A DNA stretch of 37,639 nt from Prolixibacteraceae bacterium (GTDB lineage: Bacteria; Bacteroidota; Bacteroidia; Bacteroidales; Prolixibacteraceae): positions 1 through 37,639 of the forward strand of contig JAIBEY010000099.1 of NCBI GenBank assembly GCA_019459525.1, in the 5' to 3' direction. Positions 24,849 to 32,804 of this stretch are shown here, piece after piece; positions within the stretch are counted from its first letter, which is position 1; each line of letters starts with the position of its first letter. Position numbers and translations under genes: made by a program. Below the pieces are notes generated by a model. That model was given only the letters and a program-made list of their open reading frames with translations. It was not told where the DNA came from and made no database searches.

Positions 24849-25967
24849 ATGAAAACAATATTTTACGTCATACAAAAAGAGTTTATTCAGGTAAAGCGCA
24901 ACAAAGTTATGCTCCGGATGATCGTGATGATTCCGCTGCTGCAAATGCTGGTGCTGGTTTTCGCTGCCACTTACGATCTGAAAAACGTTGATATTTTTCT
25001 GGTTGATAAAGATCTATCGTCCACCTCGCGCGAACTGGCCGGCAAACTCGAAGCTTCGCCGTTCTTCACCATCAACAATACCTCGTTCAATCCTGAAGAT
25101 GGCGAAAATGAACTTTTGCGCAATGCCGACGACATGATTTTGGTCATTCCGCAAGGATTTGAGCGCGATTTGATCCGCGACGACAAAGCCAGTTTGCAAT
25201 TACTCGTGAATGCCATCGACGGGCAGGCTGCACAACTCGGCTATTCCTATGCTGCATCGGTCATCCGCGACTTCAATAAAAATATCATTGCCGAATGGAA
25301 AGGGCTACCTGAATTTAATCCGCCTTATCAAATCAATACCGTTTCGCGGTTTTGGTATAACTCCGAACTCGAATATAAATGGTACATGGCTCCCGGAGTT
25401 TTAGCCATATTGGTTACACTTATCGGGCTGTTTCTCTCCGGAATGAGCCTGGTAAAAGAAAAAGAACAGGGAACCATCGAACAGCTCAATGTGACTCCGA
25501 TCAAAAAAATCCAATTCTTAACCGGTAAACTGATTCCTTTTGTTGTCATCGCATTGTTTGATTTATCGTTCGGCTTGATTATCGCCAAAGTGGTTTTTAA
25601 TCTGCCAATTGTTGGCAGTCTGGGTTTGGTTTTCGGATTCGGGATTCTTTACCTGCTAGGAATTCTGGGCCTGGGCTTACTTATTTCAACAGTTGCCGAC
25701 ACCCAGCAGCAGGTTATGTTTGTAACCTATTTTTTCATGATGATTTTTATTCTGATGGGCGGCATTTTTACTCCGGTTGACAGTATGCCACATTGGGCTC
25801 AACTCGTTAACGAAGCCAATCCGGTTTTCCACTTTATGAAAGTGATGCGAATGGTCGTACTCAAGGGATCAAACTTCGGTGATTTGATTCACGAGTTTGT
25901 AGCGCTTTGTATTTTGGGAATTACTTTCCTAAGTTTGGCGGTGCTGAGATACCGAAAAACGGCGTAA
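24849..25967 (+). CDS. ABC-2 type permease (second of two)
   Basis: A 372-residue partner of the permease at 23221, with the same layout: VIQKEFIQVKRNKVMLRMIVMIPLLQMLVLVFA as first helix, a periplasmic domain (about residues 40-175) and five C-terminal helices starting at YMAPGVLAILVTLIGLFLSGM. The coupling motif reads KEKEQGTIEQLNVTPIKK. With TolC, HlyD and two ATPases it completes a YbhFSRG-like exporter, whose E. coli relative has been linked to drug and cation efflux; the substrate here is unknown. Confidence 0.92.
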   Translation: MKTIFYVIQKEFIQVKRNKVMLRMIVMIPLLQMLVLVFAATYDLKNVDIFLVDKDLSSTSRELAGKLEASPFFTINNTSFNPEDGENELLRNADDMILVIPQGFERDLIRDDKASLQLLVNAIDGQAAQLGYSYAASVIRDFNKNIIAEWKGLPEFNPPYQINTVSRFWYNSELEYKWYMAPGVLAILVTLIGLFLSGMSLVKEKEQGTIEQLNVTPIKKIQFLTGKLIPFVVIALFDLSFGLIIAKVVFNLPIVGSLGLVFGFGILYLLGILGLGLLISTVADTQQQVMFVTYFFMMIFILMGGIFTPVDSMPHWAQLVNEANPVFHFMKVMRMVVLKGSNFGDLIHEFVALCILGITFLSLAVLRYRKTA

Positions 25968-25994
25968 AAAGAGTGGTCAGTCGCAGTAGCCGGT

Positions 25995-26522
25995 TTACAA
26001 CTGTCCCGAATTCAGCATCGCATACAAAATCGCCAGTTTAAAGCGGTAGAGCGAATAACTGGCTCCGCTAACGGCATCAATTTCATTAAAATTCTGCTTG
26101 CCCAGCATTCCCGATTCGTATTTCGGATAGGCAATAGCCGGAGTTGTTCCACTCTGAAGCATGTTTTTTCCATATTCTTCGTCGTGTTGTTTCGCATGGC
26201 CATCTCGGTGAACTTCGTCATAATCAATCGAAATCATCTTCCCGTTTTTCATTTCAAACACGACTTCGTGTTTATAATCGTAATCGTCAAAAGGTGTTGC
26301 TCCCTTGTAAATTCCGTCTTTCAGGCCCGAAACCAGCGAAGGAAACTGATGATCGTTGCAGATTTTCTGAAATTCCGATCTGACTTTATCCATGTTCGAT
26401 CGTTCGATGATCCAATGTAACCTTTCAAGAACAGTCGATTCCGAAGTTTCAGATTTCGCTGTTTGGGCGATCGTTCCGGAGTAAAAACAGAGCACAAAAA
26501 TAAGGGCAAGGTAATTTTTCAT
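25995..26522 (-). CDS. Secreted FMN-binding-domain-like protein
   Basis: A 175-residue protein with an N-terminal signal peptide (LALIFVLCFYSGTIAQ). Residues 69-170 look like the NqrC/RnfG-type FMN-binding domain: DGIYKG at the start, HEVVFEMKNGKMISIDYDEVHRDGHAK in the middle and DAVSGASYS near the end. In that domain the acceptor residue for covalent FMN, attached by ApbE, is the Thr of SGAT; here the position is Ser155. Serine acceptors have been reported for some flavinylated proteins, so binding is possible but unproved. It ends 27 bases from the exporter operon, convergent with it. Confidence 0.7.
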   Translation of the reverse strand: MKNYLALIFVLCFYSGTIAQTAKSETSESTVLERLHWIIERSNMDKVRSEFQKICNDHQFPSLVSGLKDGIYKGATPFDDYDYKHEVVFEMKNGKMISIDYDEVHRDGHAKQHDEEYGKNMLQSGTTPAIAYPKYESGMLGKQNFNEIDAVSGASYSLYRFKLAILYAMLNSGQL

Positions 26523-26548
26523 GTCGTGGGTTCGTTTTCGTTAGTATG

Positions 26549-26579
26549 TTGGGGATCATTTTTTGTTTTTATACTTTTG
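26549..26579 (+). promoter_or_regulatory. Promoter of the phosphatase-like gene
   Basis: TTG (26549-26551), 20-base spacer, TACTTTTG (26572-26579), matching the Bacteroidetes consensus. The predicted start codon at 26601 is 21 bases past the -7 box, which supports that start over the longer reading beginning in the neighbouring gene. Confidence 0.6.
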
Positions 26580-26600
26580 CCACTCAAATTTAAGCCAACC

Positions 26601-28244
26601 ATGATAAAACTAAATATTCTGAGCGTTTTCGCTTTACTGACATTTTTCTGTGCCAATCCCCTTATTGCACAAACCAATAAAAATACCGAAGCCATTGTTC
26701 CGAAGCTGGTAGTGGTGATCTCGGTCGATCAGATGCGTACCGATTACCTCTCGCGCTACTGGAATAAGTTTCAGTCGGGCGGGTTTAAACGATTGGTGAA
26801 CGAAGGCGCTGTTTGCAGCAATGCCCAGCTCGATTTGCATGTTCAGAAAATTTCGACCGGCACAGCTACCCTTTTCACCGGGGTTTATCCGGCAGCCCAC
26901 GGAATTGTGAACGATACCTGGTACGACCGGCTGAAAAAGAAAGAAATTAATTGCATTGCCGACGATTATTTCATTACCGTTGGAAGCGACTCGAAAGAGG
27001 GCGAACGCTCGGCTGCCAAATTGTTGTCGCCAACCATCGGCGACCTTATCAAAATCAATACCCGCAACCAATCGAAAGTTTACAGTGTGGCCATGAACGA
27101 TGTTAGTGCAGTACTATCGGCCGGACACGCTGCCAACGGGGCCTATTGGTTCGATTCCCAAAATGGCAACATGATTTCGAGTTCGTATTATGTGGATGTA
27201 TTTCCGGAGTGGGTGCGCCAATTTAATGAAAAGCAATTTGCAAAAACTTATACCCAACGGAGCTGGACCACACTTTTACCCATAAACAGTTACGAAGAAA
27301 GCATGGCTGACGACTATATTCTTGAAAAAGGTTATTTCGACCAGTGGAATACTTTCCCATACAACCTGAAAAAGATAAAAGACAAGACCGGAAACTATAA
27401 ATTCCTGAAAACCACTCCATATGGAAATTCGTTGATCAAAGATTTTGCCGTAAACCTAATGATTGCCGAGAAACTGGGTAGCGATGAATATCCTGATTTT
27501 CTGGCCATTACCTTCACGTCAATGGATTATGAAAACAGTTCTTTCGGGCCTTCCTCTGTTGAAATGGAAGACACTTACCTACGTCTCGATCAGGATATTG
27601 CATTACTGCTCGACCACCTCGACAAATCGGTTGGCAAAGGCAACTCGCTGGTTGTGCTTACCTCAACCTGTTCGTCGGTTTACCCGGTTAATTACCTGAA
27701 AGAAGAATTTAATATGCCGGCAGGTACGTTTTCGCCCGAAAGCGCGATTGCCCTATTAAAATCGTTCCTGAACATTACCTTCGGACAAGGCGACTGGATT
27801 GAAGTAATTGGAGATCAGCAAATTTATTTTAACCGCGAGCTACTCGAAAAGAAAAACATTTCGCTTGAAGAGATCCAAACAAAAACTGCCAATTTTATCA
27901 ATCAGTTTGAAGGAATAAAAATTGCCCTACCGTCAACCTCGTTCGAGCAGGGCGATTACACCAAAGGACAACTGGCTGTCATCGCGAACTCGTACAATTT
28001 CAAACGCTCTGGCGATGTGCTTTACCAACTTGAAGATGGCTGGCAACCGGTTTATAAATATCAGAAAACGATTTACAACGACAATTCCAATATTCCTTTT
28101 ATTTTGCATGGCAATAGTGTAAAACGCTCACAAATAAGGAGTAAAATCTACGGCGAAGATTTGGTCCCCACCATTCTGGAAATATTGCACATGCCCATTC
28201 CCGATCATTGCGCCGGAAACATACTGGAAAATATGCTGTGGTAA
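26601..28244 (+). CDS. Alkaline-phosphatase-fold secreted protein, probable pseudoenzyme
   Basis: A 547-residue exported protein (signal NILSVFALLTFFCANPLIAQ) of the PafA/nucleotide-pyrophosphatase type: VVVISVDQMRTDYLSRYWNKFQSGGFKRLVNEGA is very close to the canonical N terminus. Comparing by eye with the family, Asp43 and Asp309 are kept, but the catalytic Thr position is Ile84 (KISTGTATLFTG instead of T-G-P-G-H-A), the His four after Asp309 is Ser313, the DH pair of LTADHG is Thr356-Cys357, and the last His before VP is Asn. Most metal ligands and the nucleophile are thus missing while the frame is intact. It is likely a binding or structural protein rather than a phosphatase. Confidence 0.8.
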   Translation: MIKLNILSVFALLTFFCANPLIAQTNKNTEAIVPKLVVVISVDQMRTDYLSRYWNKFQSGGFKRLVNEGAVCSNAQLDLHVQKISTGTATLFTGVYPAAHGIVNDTWYDRLKKKEINCIADDYFITVGSDSKEGERSAAKLLSPTIGDLIKINTRNQSKVYSVAMNDVSAVLSAGHAANGAYWFDSQNGNMISSSYYVDVFPEWVRQFNEKQFAKTYTQRSWTTLLPINSYEESMADDYILEKGYFDQWNTFPYNLKKIKDKTGNYKFLKTTPYGNSLIKDFAVNLMIAEKLGSDEYPDFLAITFTSMDYENSSFGPSSVEMEDTYLRLDQDIALLLDHLDKSVGKGNSLVVLTSTCSSVYPVNYLKEEFNMPAGTFSPESAIALLKSFLNITFGQGDWIEVIGDQQIYFNRELLEKKNISLEEIQTKTANFINQFEGIKIALPSTSFEQGDYTKGQLAVIANSYNFKRSGDVLYQLEDGWQPVYKYQKTIYNDNSNIPFILHGNSVKRSQIRSKIYGEDLVPTILEILHMPIPDHCAGNILENMLW

Positions 28245-28371
28245 CCGAATCTGTTCCGGTTTTAAGTATTCAAATTCAGGCCAGCCGCGGAATGCTCGTT
28301 TACAACCCTGATATTTTTACAAAACGGTTCAATTTAGATTCGTTATAAAAATAATCGGTTTTAAAATCTAC

Positions 28372-28379
28372 TATCTTTG
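28372..28379 (+). promoter_or_regulatory. -7 box upstream of the SUI1-like gene
   Basis: TATCTTTG fits TAnnTTTG and lies 19 bases before the ATG at 28399. No good -33 TTTG at the right spacing was found, so the call is weak. Confidence 0.4.
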
Positions 28380-28398
28380 ATGGCAAATTTCAGGAAAG

Positions 28399-28743
28399 AT
28401 GGCTAACGACTGGAAAGATAGACTGGGAACAGTATATTCAACAAATCCCGATTTTCGATACGAAACAGATGCTGACGGAGATGCAGAAACACTGGCTCCG
28501 AATAAGCAGGATTTGCGTGTTCAGCTCGATAAGAAACAACGAAATGGGAAAAAAGCCACGCTCATTACCGGTTTTATCGGGAAAGAAGAGGATTTAAAAG
28601 CACTTGCAAAAATGTTGAAAACCAAATGTGGTGTGGGCGGTTCGGCTAAAGATGGTGAAATCCTGATTCAAGGTGATTTTTGCAACAAGGTAATTGAAAT
28701 CCTGAAAGCTGAAAACTATAAGGTTAAACGATCTGGCGGATAA
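28399..28743 (+). CDS. SUI1/YciH-family translation factor homologue
   Basis: A 114-residue protein of the eIF1/SUI1 family. The C-terminal part has the family pattern: RVQLDKKQRNGKKATLITGFIGKEEDLKALAKMLKTKCGVGGSAKDGEILIQGDFCNKVIEIL, with the CGVGGSxKDGEIxxQGD core. In eukaryotes eIF1 controls start-codon selection; the bacterial YciH group appears to influence initiation fidelity or act under stress, but its role in Bacteroidetes is not established. The N-terminal 35 residues are variable. It stands alone between the phosphatase-like and racemase-like genes. Confidence 0.93.
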   Translation: MANDWKDRLGTVYSTNPDFRYETDADGDAETLAPNKQDLRVQLDKKQRNGKKATLITGFIGKEEDLKALAKMLKTKCGVGGSAKDGEILIQGDFCNKVIEILKAENYKVKRSGG

Positions 28744-28842
28744 AGTTGTTATTAAAAATACAGACGGGAAGTGGAGAACGGATATTGACACCAATGGACA
28801 AAAACAAACAAGATTGATACTCTAAATTAAACCGTTTCGCGT

Positions 28843-29550
28843 ATGCTCAAACATTACAAAACCATCGGAATGATTGGGGGAATTGCCCCCGCATCAACAG
28901 TTGATTATTACCATCGAATCATTTCCCGTTTTCAGGAACGTACCGGGCAGCGTGAATACCCGTCCATCATCATCAACAGTATCAACATGACGCATATGCT
29001 GAACCTGATCAGCAACGACCAACTCGACGAATTGGTTGATTATTTATCGGAAGAAATCTTTGTGTTGGAAAAAGCAGGAGCCAAAGTCATTTTTCTGGCT
29101 TCGAACACCCCGCACCTGGTTTACGAGCCCTTGGTTAAACGTGTAAAAACAAAGATGGTAAGCATTGTTGATTCGACCATAGCATACGCCCAATCCAAAG
29201 GTTATAACCGCCTGGGTTTGTTTGGCACGATCCCGACCATGGAAGGCGATTTTTTTCAGGATGGGTTTGAAGCTTCAGGCATGGAAATTATCACACCAAT
29301 GCCCGACGAACGAAAATACATTCATAAAATATACATGGAAGAACTGGTCAAAGGGCGATTCCTTCCCGAATCGAAAAGCCGGTTGCTCTCCATTGCCAAC
29401 CGGATGTATAACGAAGGACAGATTGACAGCCTGATCCTGGGCGGGACAGAACTTCCGCTACTATTAAAAACCAGCGACATGGAAGACATTGAATTACTGA
29501 ATACAACTAAAATTCATGTAGAACGGATCTTGGATGCAGCAATCGGTTAA
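28843..29550 (+). CDS. Aspartate/glutamate racemase family protein lacking both cysteines
   Basis: A 235-residue protein with the family start TIGMIGGIAPASTVDYYHRI, and the two half-sites LASNTPH (residues 86-91) and LILGGTELPLLL (197-208). Cofactor-free racemases use one Cys in CNT and one in GCTE; here these are Ser87 and Gly201. The first substitution is known in relatives reading ANTPH, but loss of the second is unusual and suggests it does not racemise by the two-base route. Fold and length are otherwise normal. It converges on the phosphatase gene at 29553 with two bases between stops. Confidence 0.85.
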   Translation: MLKHYKTIGMIGGIAPASTVDYYHRIISRFQERTGQREYPSIIINSINMTHMLNLISNDQLDELVDYLSEEIFVLEKAGAKVIFLASNTPHLVYEPLVKRVKTKMVSIVDSTIAYAQSKGYNRLGLFGTIPTMEGDFFQDGFEASGMEIITPMPDERKYIHKIYMEELVKGRFLPESKSRLLSIANRMYNEGQIDSLILGGTELPLLLKTSDMEDIELLNTTKIHVERILDAAIG

Positions 29551-29552
29551 CA

Positions 29553-30020
29553 TTACGATTGAAGTTTCCTGATCAAACCCGCACAGGTATCCTCCAGTAT
29601 ATCCAGAACCAGTTCAAAACCGGCATCACCACCGTAATACGGATCGGGAACTGAATCGTATCTCAGGCCAGAAGCAAAATCAGTCATCAGGTAGATTTTC
29701 TTTCGGTCGTTTTCGTTTCGGGCCATTCGTTGTAAATCCCGAACATTTTGGGTATCCATCCCGACGATGTAATCGAACCGGTCAAAATCGGTTTCCGGAT
29801 TAACCGGTCGCGAAATGCTTGTTAAATGGTATCCCCGCTTTTTGGCAAACTGCCTCATGCGGTAATCGGCCGGTTCCCCCGCATGATAGGCAGCGGTTCC
29901 TGCCGAATCGCAGCTAATTTCATTGTCCAACCCATTTTTCTCAATCAGGGCATTAAAAACCGCCTCGGCACTGGGGCTGCGGCAAATGTTTCCAAGGCAA
30001 ACAAAAAGTATTTGTTTCAT
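29553..30020 (-). CDS. Low-molecular-weight protein-tyrosine phosphatase
   Basis: A 155-residue cytosolic phosphatase. The P-loop CLGNICRSP contains nucleophile Cys8 and Arg14, and the general acid is Asp126 in DPYYGG; the family's DSAGTAAYHAGEPAD segment is also present. Bacterial relatives dephosphorylate tyrosine kinases of capsule export or arginine phosphate, but no kinase or capsule genes are nearby, so the target is open. Confidence 0.95.
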   Translation of the reverse strand: MKQILFVCLGNICRSPSAEAVFNALIEKNGLDNEISCDSAGTAAYHAGEPADYRMRQFAKKRGYHLTSISRPVNPETDFDRFDYIVGMDTQNVRDLQRMARNENDRKKIYLMTDFASGLRYDSVPDPYYGGDAGFELVLDILEDTCAGLIRKLQS

Positions 30021-30044
30021 GTTTAGTCAATGCTGATAAAGCCG

Positions 30045-30074
30045 CAAAAATAGCGGATAAAACTCTACCTGCAA
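30045..30074 (-). promoter_or_regulatory. Promoter of the tyrosine phosphatase gene
   Basis: On the minus strand TTG (30072-30074), 19-base spacer, TATTTTTG (30045-30052), matching the Bacteroidetes consensus. The leader to the ATG at 30020 would be about 20 bases. No equally good promoter was seen for the divergent MATE gene. Confidence 0.6.
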
Positions 30075-30157
30075 CAAACAATCTTTATCGGCAATACAAC
30101 ACAGCGGATTTTGATTTCAATTTTTTATTCGGCAGTTTTGTTGCCATAACCGATCCA

Positions 30158-31513
30158 ATGAAAGATTTCACCGTAGGTAAAGAGGCGAAACTGATTTTGC
30201 AATTTTCTGTTCCACTGGTACTGGGAAATATTTTCCAGAACTTGTACAATGTGGTGGACAGTATTATTGTTGGCCGCTTCCTGGGGAAAGAAGCATTGGG
30301 TGCAGTGGGCGCATCGTTCCCGATCATTTTTGCGCTTATTTCAATGGTTATTGGAGTAGGCTCGGGCGCGTCAACAGTTGTTTCGCAGTATTTCGGGGCA
30401 AAAAAAATTGAAGAAGTTAAGCGCACCATCGACACCATTTTTGTTTTTTTTCTGGGTTCATCTATCCTGATAACCATACTCGGAATTCTGCTTAGTAAAC
30501 ACATATTCATCCTTTTAGGTTTGCCAGGCGACATTCTTCCACAGGCTGTAAGTTACCTGAGGATTTATTTGCTTGGTATGTTTTTCTTCTTCGGATTTGC
30601 CGGGATTAGCAGTATCCTGCGCGGATTAGGCGATGCCAAAACACCGCTGTACTTCATGCTTATTGCCACCATCAACAACATTCTTTTCGATTTGCTTTTT
30701 GTGATTGTTTTTAAATGGGGAATCGAGGGTGCAGCACTGGCAACCATTATTTCAGAAGGTGGGGCATTTATTACTGCTGCTATTTATCTCAACAAAAGAC
30801 ACCCCATTATCAAACTCTCCATCCGGAAATACATCTTCGACCGCGATATTTTCAGGAGTTGTATCCGTATCGGGCTTCCTACCGGGTTTCAGCAATCGTT
30901 CGTAGCTTTTGGGATGATGGCGATTATGAGTATTGTCAACGGTTTTGGAACCAGTGCGGTGGCCGCATATTCGGCAGCCATGCGTATCGATTCGTTTGTA
31001 AAAATGCCTGCCATTACTTTTTCTTCAGCGTTATCAACTTTTGTAGGCCAAAACCTGGGCGCTTTTCAGGAACAACGGGCCAAAACCGGATTGCGGGCCA
31101 CACTCATTTTTTCTACTATTTACTGTATTTTCGTTTCATTGCTCATTATTGTTTTCGGACAAAACATCATGTCACTCTTCACACAAGATCCCGAGGTCAT
31201 TAAAATTGGTCAGGATTACCTGGTAATTGTATCGTCGTTTTACCTGTTATTTTCCATCATGTTCAGTTTTACAGGTTTCCTGCGCGGGGCTGGGGCAACA
31301 CTTATTCCGATGATTACCACCTTTACGGCGCTGTACCTCATTCGTATTCCGGCAGCAACATTGCTCTCCGGAATAATCGGGGTTAACGGGATATGGTGGG
31401 CCGAGCCCATGGGAACATTTGTGGGAATGCTTATTCTATTAATTTATTACCGCAGCGGCAAATGGAAAGGTAAAGGAGTGGTGAAAAACGCAACGTTTGA
31501 GGTCGGACGATAG
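30158..31513 (+). CDS. MATE family efflux transporter
   Basis: A 451-residue inner-membrane protein with about 12 helices. The N-terminal pattern LQFSVPLVLGNIFQNLYNVVDSIIVGRFLGKEALGAVGASFPI is the standard start of the first MatE repeat, and the second repeat begins near residue 235 with RIGLPTGFQQSFVAFGMMAIMSIVNGFG. MATE proteins export cationic drugs or metabolites using Na+ or H+ gradients. Substrate not predictable. It is convergent with the LuxR gene, 27 bases between stops. Confidence 0.94.
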   Translation: MKDFTVGKEAKLILQFSVPLVLGNIFQNLYNVVDSIIVGRFLGKEALGAVGASFPIIFALISMVIGVGSGASTVVSQYFGAKKIEEVKRTIDTIFVFFLGSSILITILGILLSKHIFILLGLPGDILPQAVSYLRIYLLGMFFFFGFAGISSILRGLGDAKTPLYFMLIATINNILFDLLFVIVFKWGIEGAALATIISEGGAFITAAIYLNKRHPIIKLSIRKYIFDRDIFRSCIRIGLPTGFQQSFVAFGMMAIMSIVNGFGTSAVAAYSAAMRIDSFVKMPAITFSSALSTFVGQNLGAFQEQRAKTGLRATLIFSTIYCIFVSLLIIVFGQNIMSLFTQDPEVIKIGQDYLVIVSSFYLLFSIMFSFTGFLRGAGATLIPMITTFTALYLIRIPAATLLSGIIGVNGIWWAEPMGTFVGMLILLIYYRSGKWKGKGVVKNATFEVGR

Positions 31514-31540
31514 AATTGCTTTGGGGCGATGTAAATGTTC

Positions 31541-32329
31541 TTACAGCCAATTGTTTGTAATACAAAGATGTATAAGCTCGGTGATGTTATGGGTCAGGGT
31601 TTTTTCCATACAATGGCGCTTGTGATTTTTAACGGTGTGAATGCTCAGATTTAACTTTTCGGCGATCATCTTGCTGCTCATCCCCTCGTGACAAAGCCGG
31701 ATGATTTCCATTTCGCGCAGCGTAAGTAGCGAATTGGAAATACCGCCATACTCCCTGCTGAAGATTTTCTGATACCCCAGTTCGGGCGAATACCTGAAAA
31801 TGGTGAGAACCATCGTCTCGTTCGTTCTGATGTCGGCTATCTCAAAAAACACCTTCAGGTTTAAAACAGGAAACAAGCGGTCCTCCATGAAACTTATTGA
31901 TCCTTCGTGCATGAACTGTGAAATACTTCCGTCTTTGCGGATGTACCGATGATTGAATATAAACCGGTAGTCAGGAAATTGGAGAACTGGCTCCGATTCG
32001 AGGAACTTCAGGATATCAGGAAAAGCTTCCTCGCACCAGATTATCCGGTCCTCCGGATGAAAGTGAAGTTTATGGAAATCAATATTTTCGTGTAAAAGCC
32101 CACTTTTAAAACACCTGCTTTTCTCCTGACAATGAAGATCATGTACGCAAGCAAATTGCCTGCCCGTATGATCAATCAAACAATAATCGAAAAGGGGTTG
32201 GTAATTGTTTCCAGAAAAGCTGGTTACAGCATTCTGACCGTCAAAACTGACTTTCCCGTTAATGCCATTTCTCCTGTTTGCATCCTGGTATTTTCCGGTA
32301 AAAGGAATCAAATCGTTTTCATTCTTCAT
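31541..32329 (-). CDS. LuxR-type transcriptional regulator with PAS-like N-terminal domain
   Basis: A 262-residue regulator. The C-terminal 60 residues form a LuxR/GerE helix-turn-helix: LTLREMEIIRLCHEGMSSKMIAEKLNLSIHTVKNHKRHCMEK. The N-terminal half (HPEDRIIWCEEAFPDILKFL, YRFIFNHRYIRKDGSISQFMHEGSI) resembles the PAS-like sensor of many Bacteroidetes LuxR regulators; the ligand is unknown. The start at 32329 (MKNENDLIPF) is preferred over 32383. It is divergent from the cassette that begins at 32805, and an ATGACACG-containing word lies upstream of it and again near the cassette. Confidence 0.88.
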   Translation of the reverse strand: MKNENDLIPFTGKYQDANRRNGINGKVSFDGQNAVTSFSGNNYQPLFDYCLIDHTGRQFACVHDLHCQEKSRCFKSGLLHENIDFHKLHFHPEDRIIWCEEAFPDILKFLESEPVLQFPDYRFIFNHRYIRKDGSISQFMHEGSISFMEDRLFPVLNLKVFFEIADIRTNETMVLTIFRYSPELGYQKIFSREYGGISNSLLTLREMEIIRLCHEGMSSKMIAEKLNLSIHTVKNHKRHCMEKTLTHNITELIHLCITNNWL

Positions 32330-32804
32330 ATGGAATGCATGAATTGAGGATATGACACGAATAAACAACTGAGATATAACCACTTAATAATTGTTAATAC
32401 TAAAACACAGCATTAGGTAACCCTTGTTTTCTGAAAAATTTAATGCGCTGCAAAAAATCAATCGACACAACATAAGCACATTAAATATGACACGTTTGTG
32501 CCATTGCCTTTATACACGACATTGTTGTAACTTTATTCTTCACTTTTTGGTAGCAAAATTCCACTCCGAATGTTTATATATTGGTCTCAAATAACTCAAT
32601 GAAGAATGATGTTGCGGCGAATTTTTGGTGACAAATTTTTGCCGCAACTATTCGAACAGGGGCTTCTTCACCAGACCGAATTCGAAAACAAGAGGCAACT
32701 TCTGAATATATTTTAGTACACGGCATGGGATAGTGAAGAAAACAAAAGAATAACTCTTGCTGCCAAAAGTTCTAAAGCAACAAGTAGGTTCAAACAAATT
32801 CGCT
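32330..32804. other. Divergent control region, LuxR gene to peptidase cassette
   Basis: A 475-base gap without a gene. It contains a half-site ATGACACGA (32352-32360), the palindromic word at 32487-32506, and an inverted repeat GTTGCGGC/GCCGCAAC (32611-32618 with 32641-32648) around AT-rich sequence. No exact TAnnTTTG promoter was found for either side. Confidence 0.6.
32487..32506. promoter_or_regulatory. Palindromic ATGACAC word, copy 1
   Basis: ATGACACGTTTGTGCCATTG. It agrees at 18 of 20 positions with the word at 37247-37266. Arms ATGACAC and GTGCCAT have one mismatch. Possible operator of the adjacent LuxR-type regulator; unproved. Confidence 0.5.

Noticed and set aside
26601-28244. Calling the phosphatase-like gene a pseudogene
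   Set aside because: The frame is open for 547 codons, with signal peptide and promoter; only active-site residues are changed, so it is a pseudoenzyme candidate rather than a broken gene.
30715-31203. 162-codon ORF in another frame of the MATE gene
   Set aside because: Entirely inside the MATE coding sequence on the same strand; no start context and no recognisable product.
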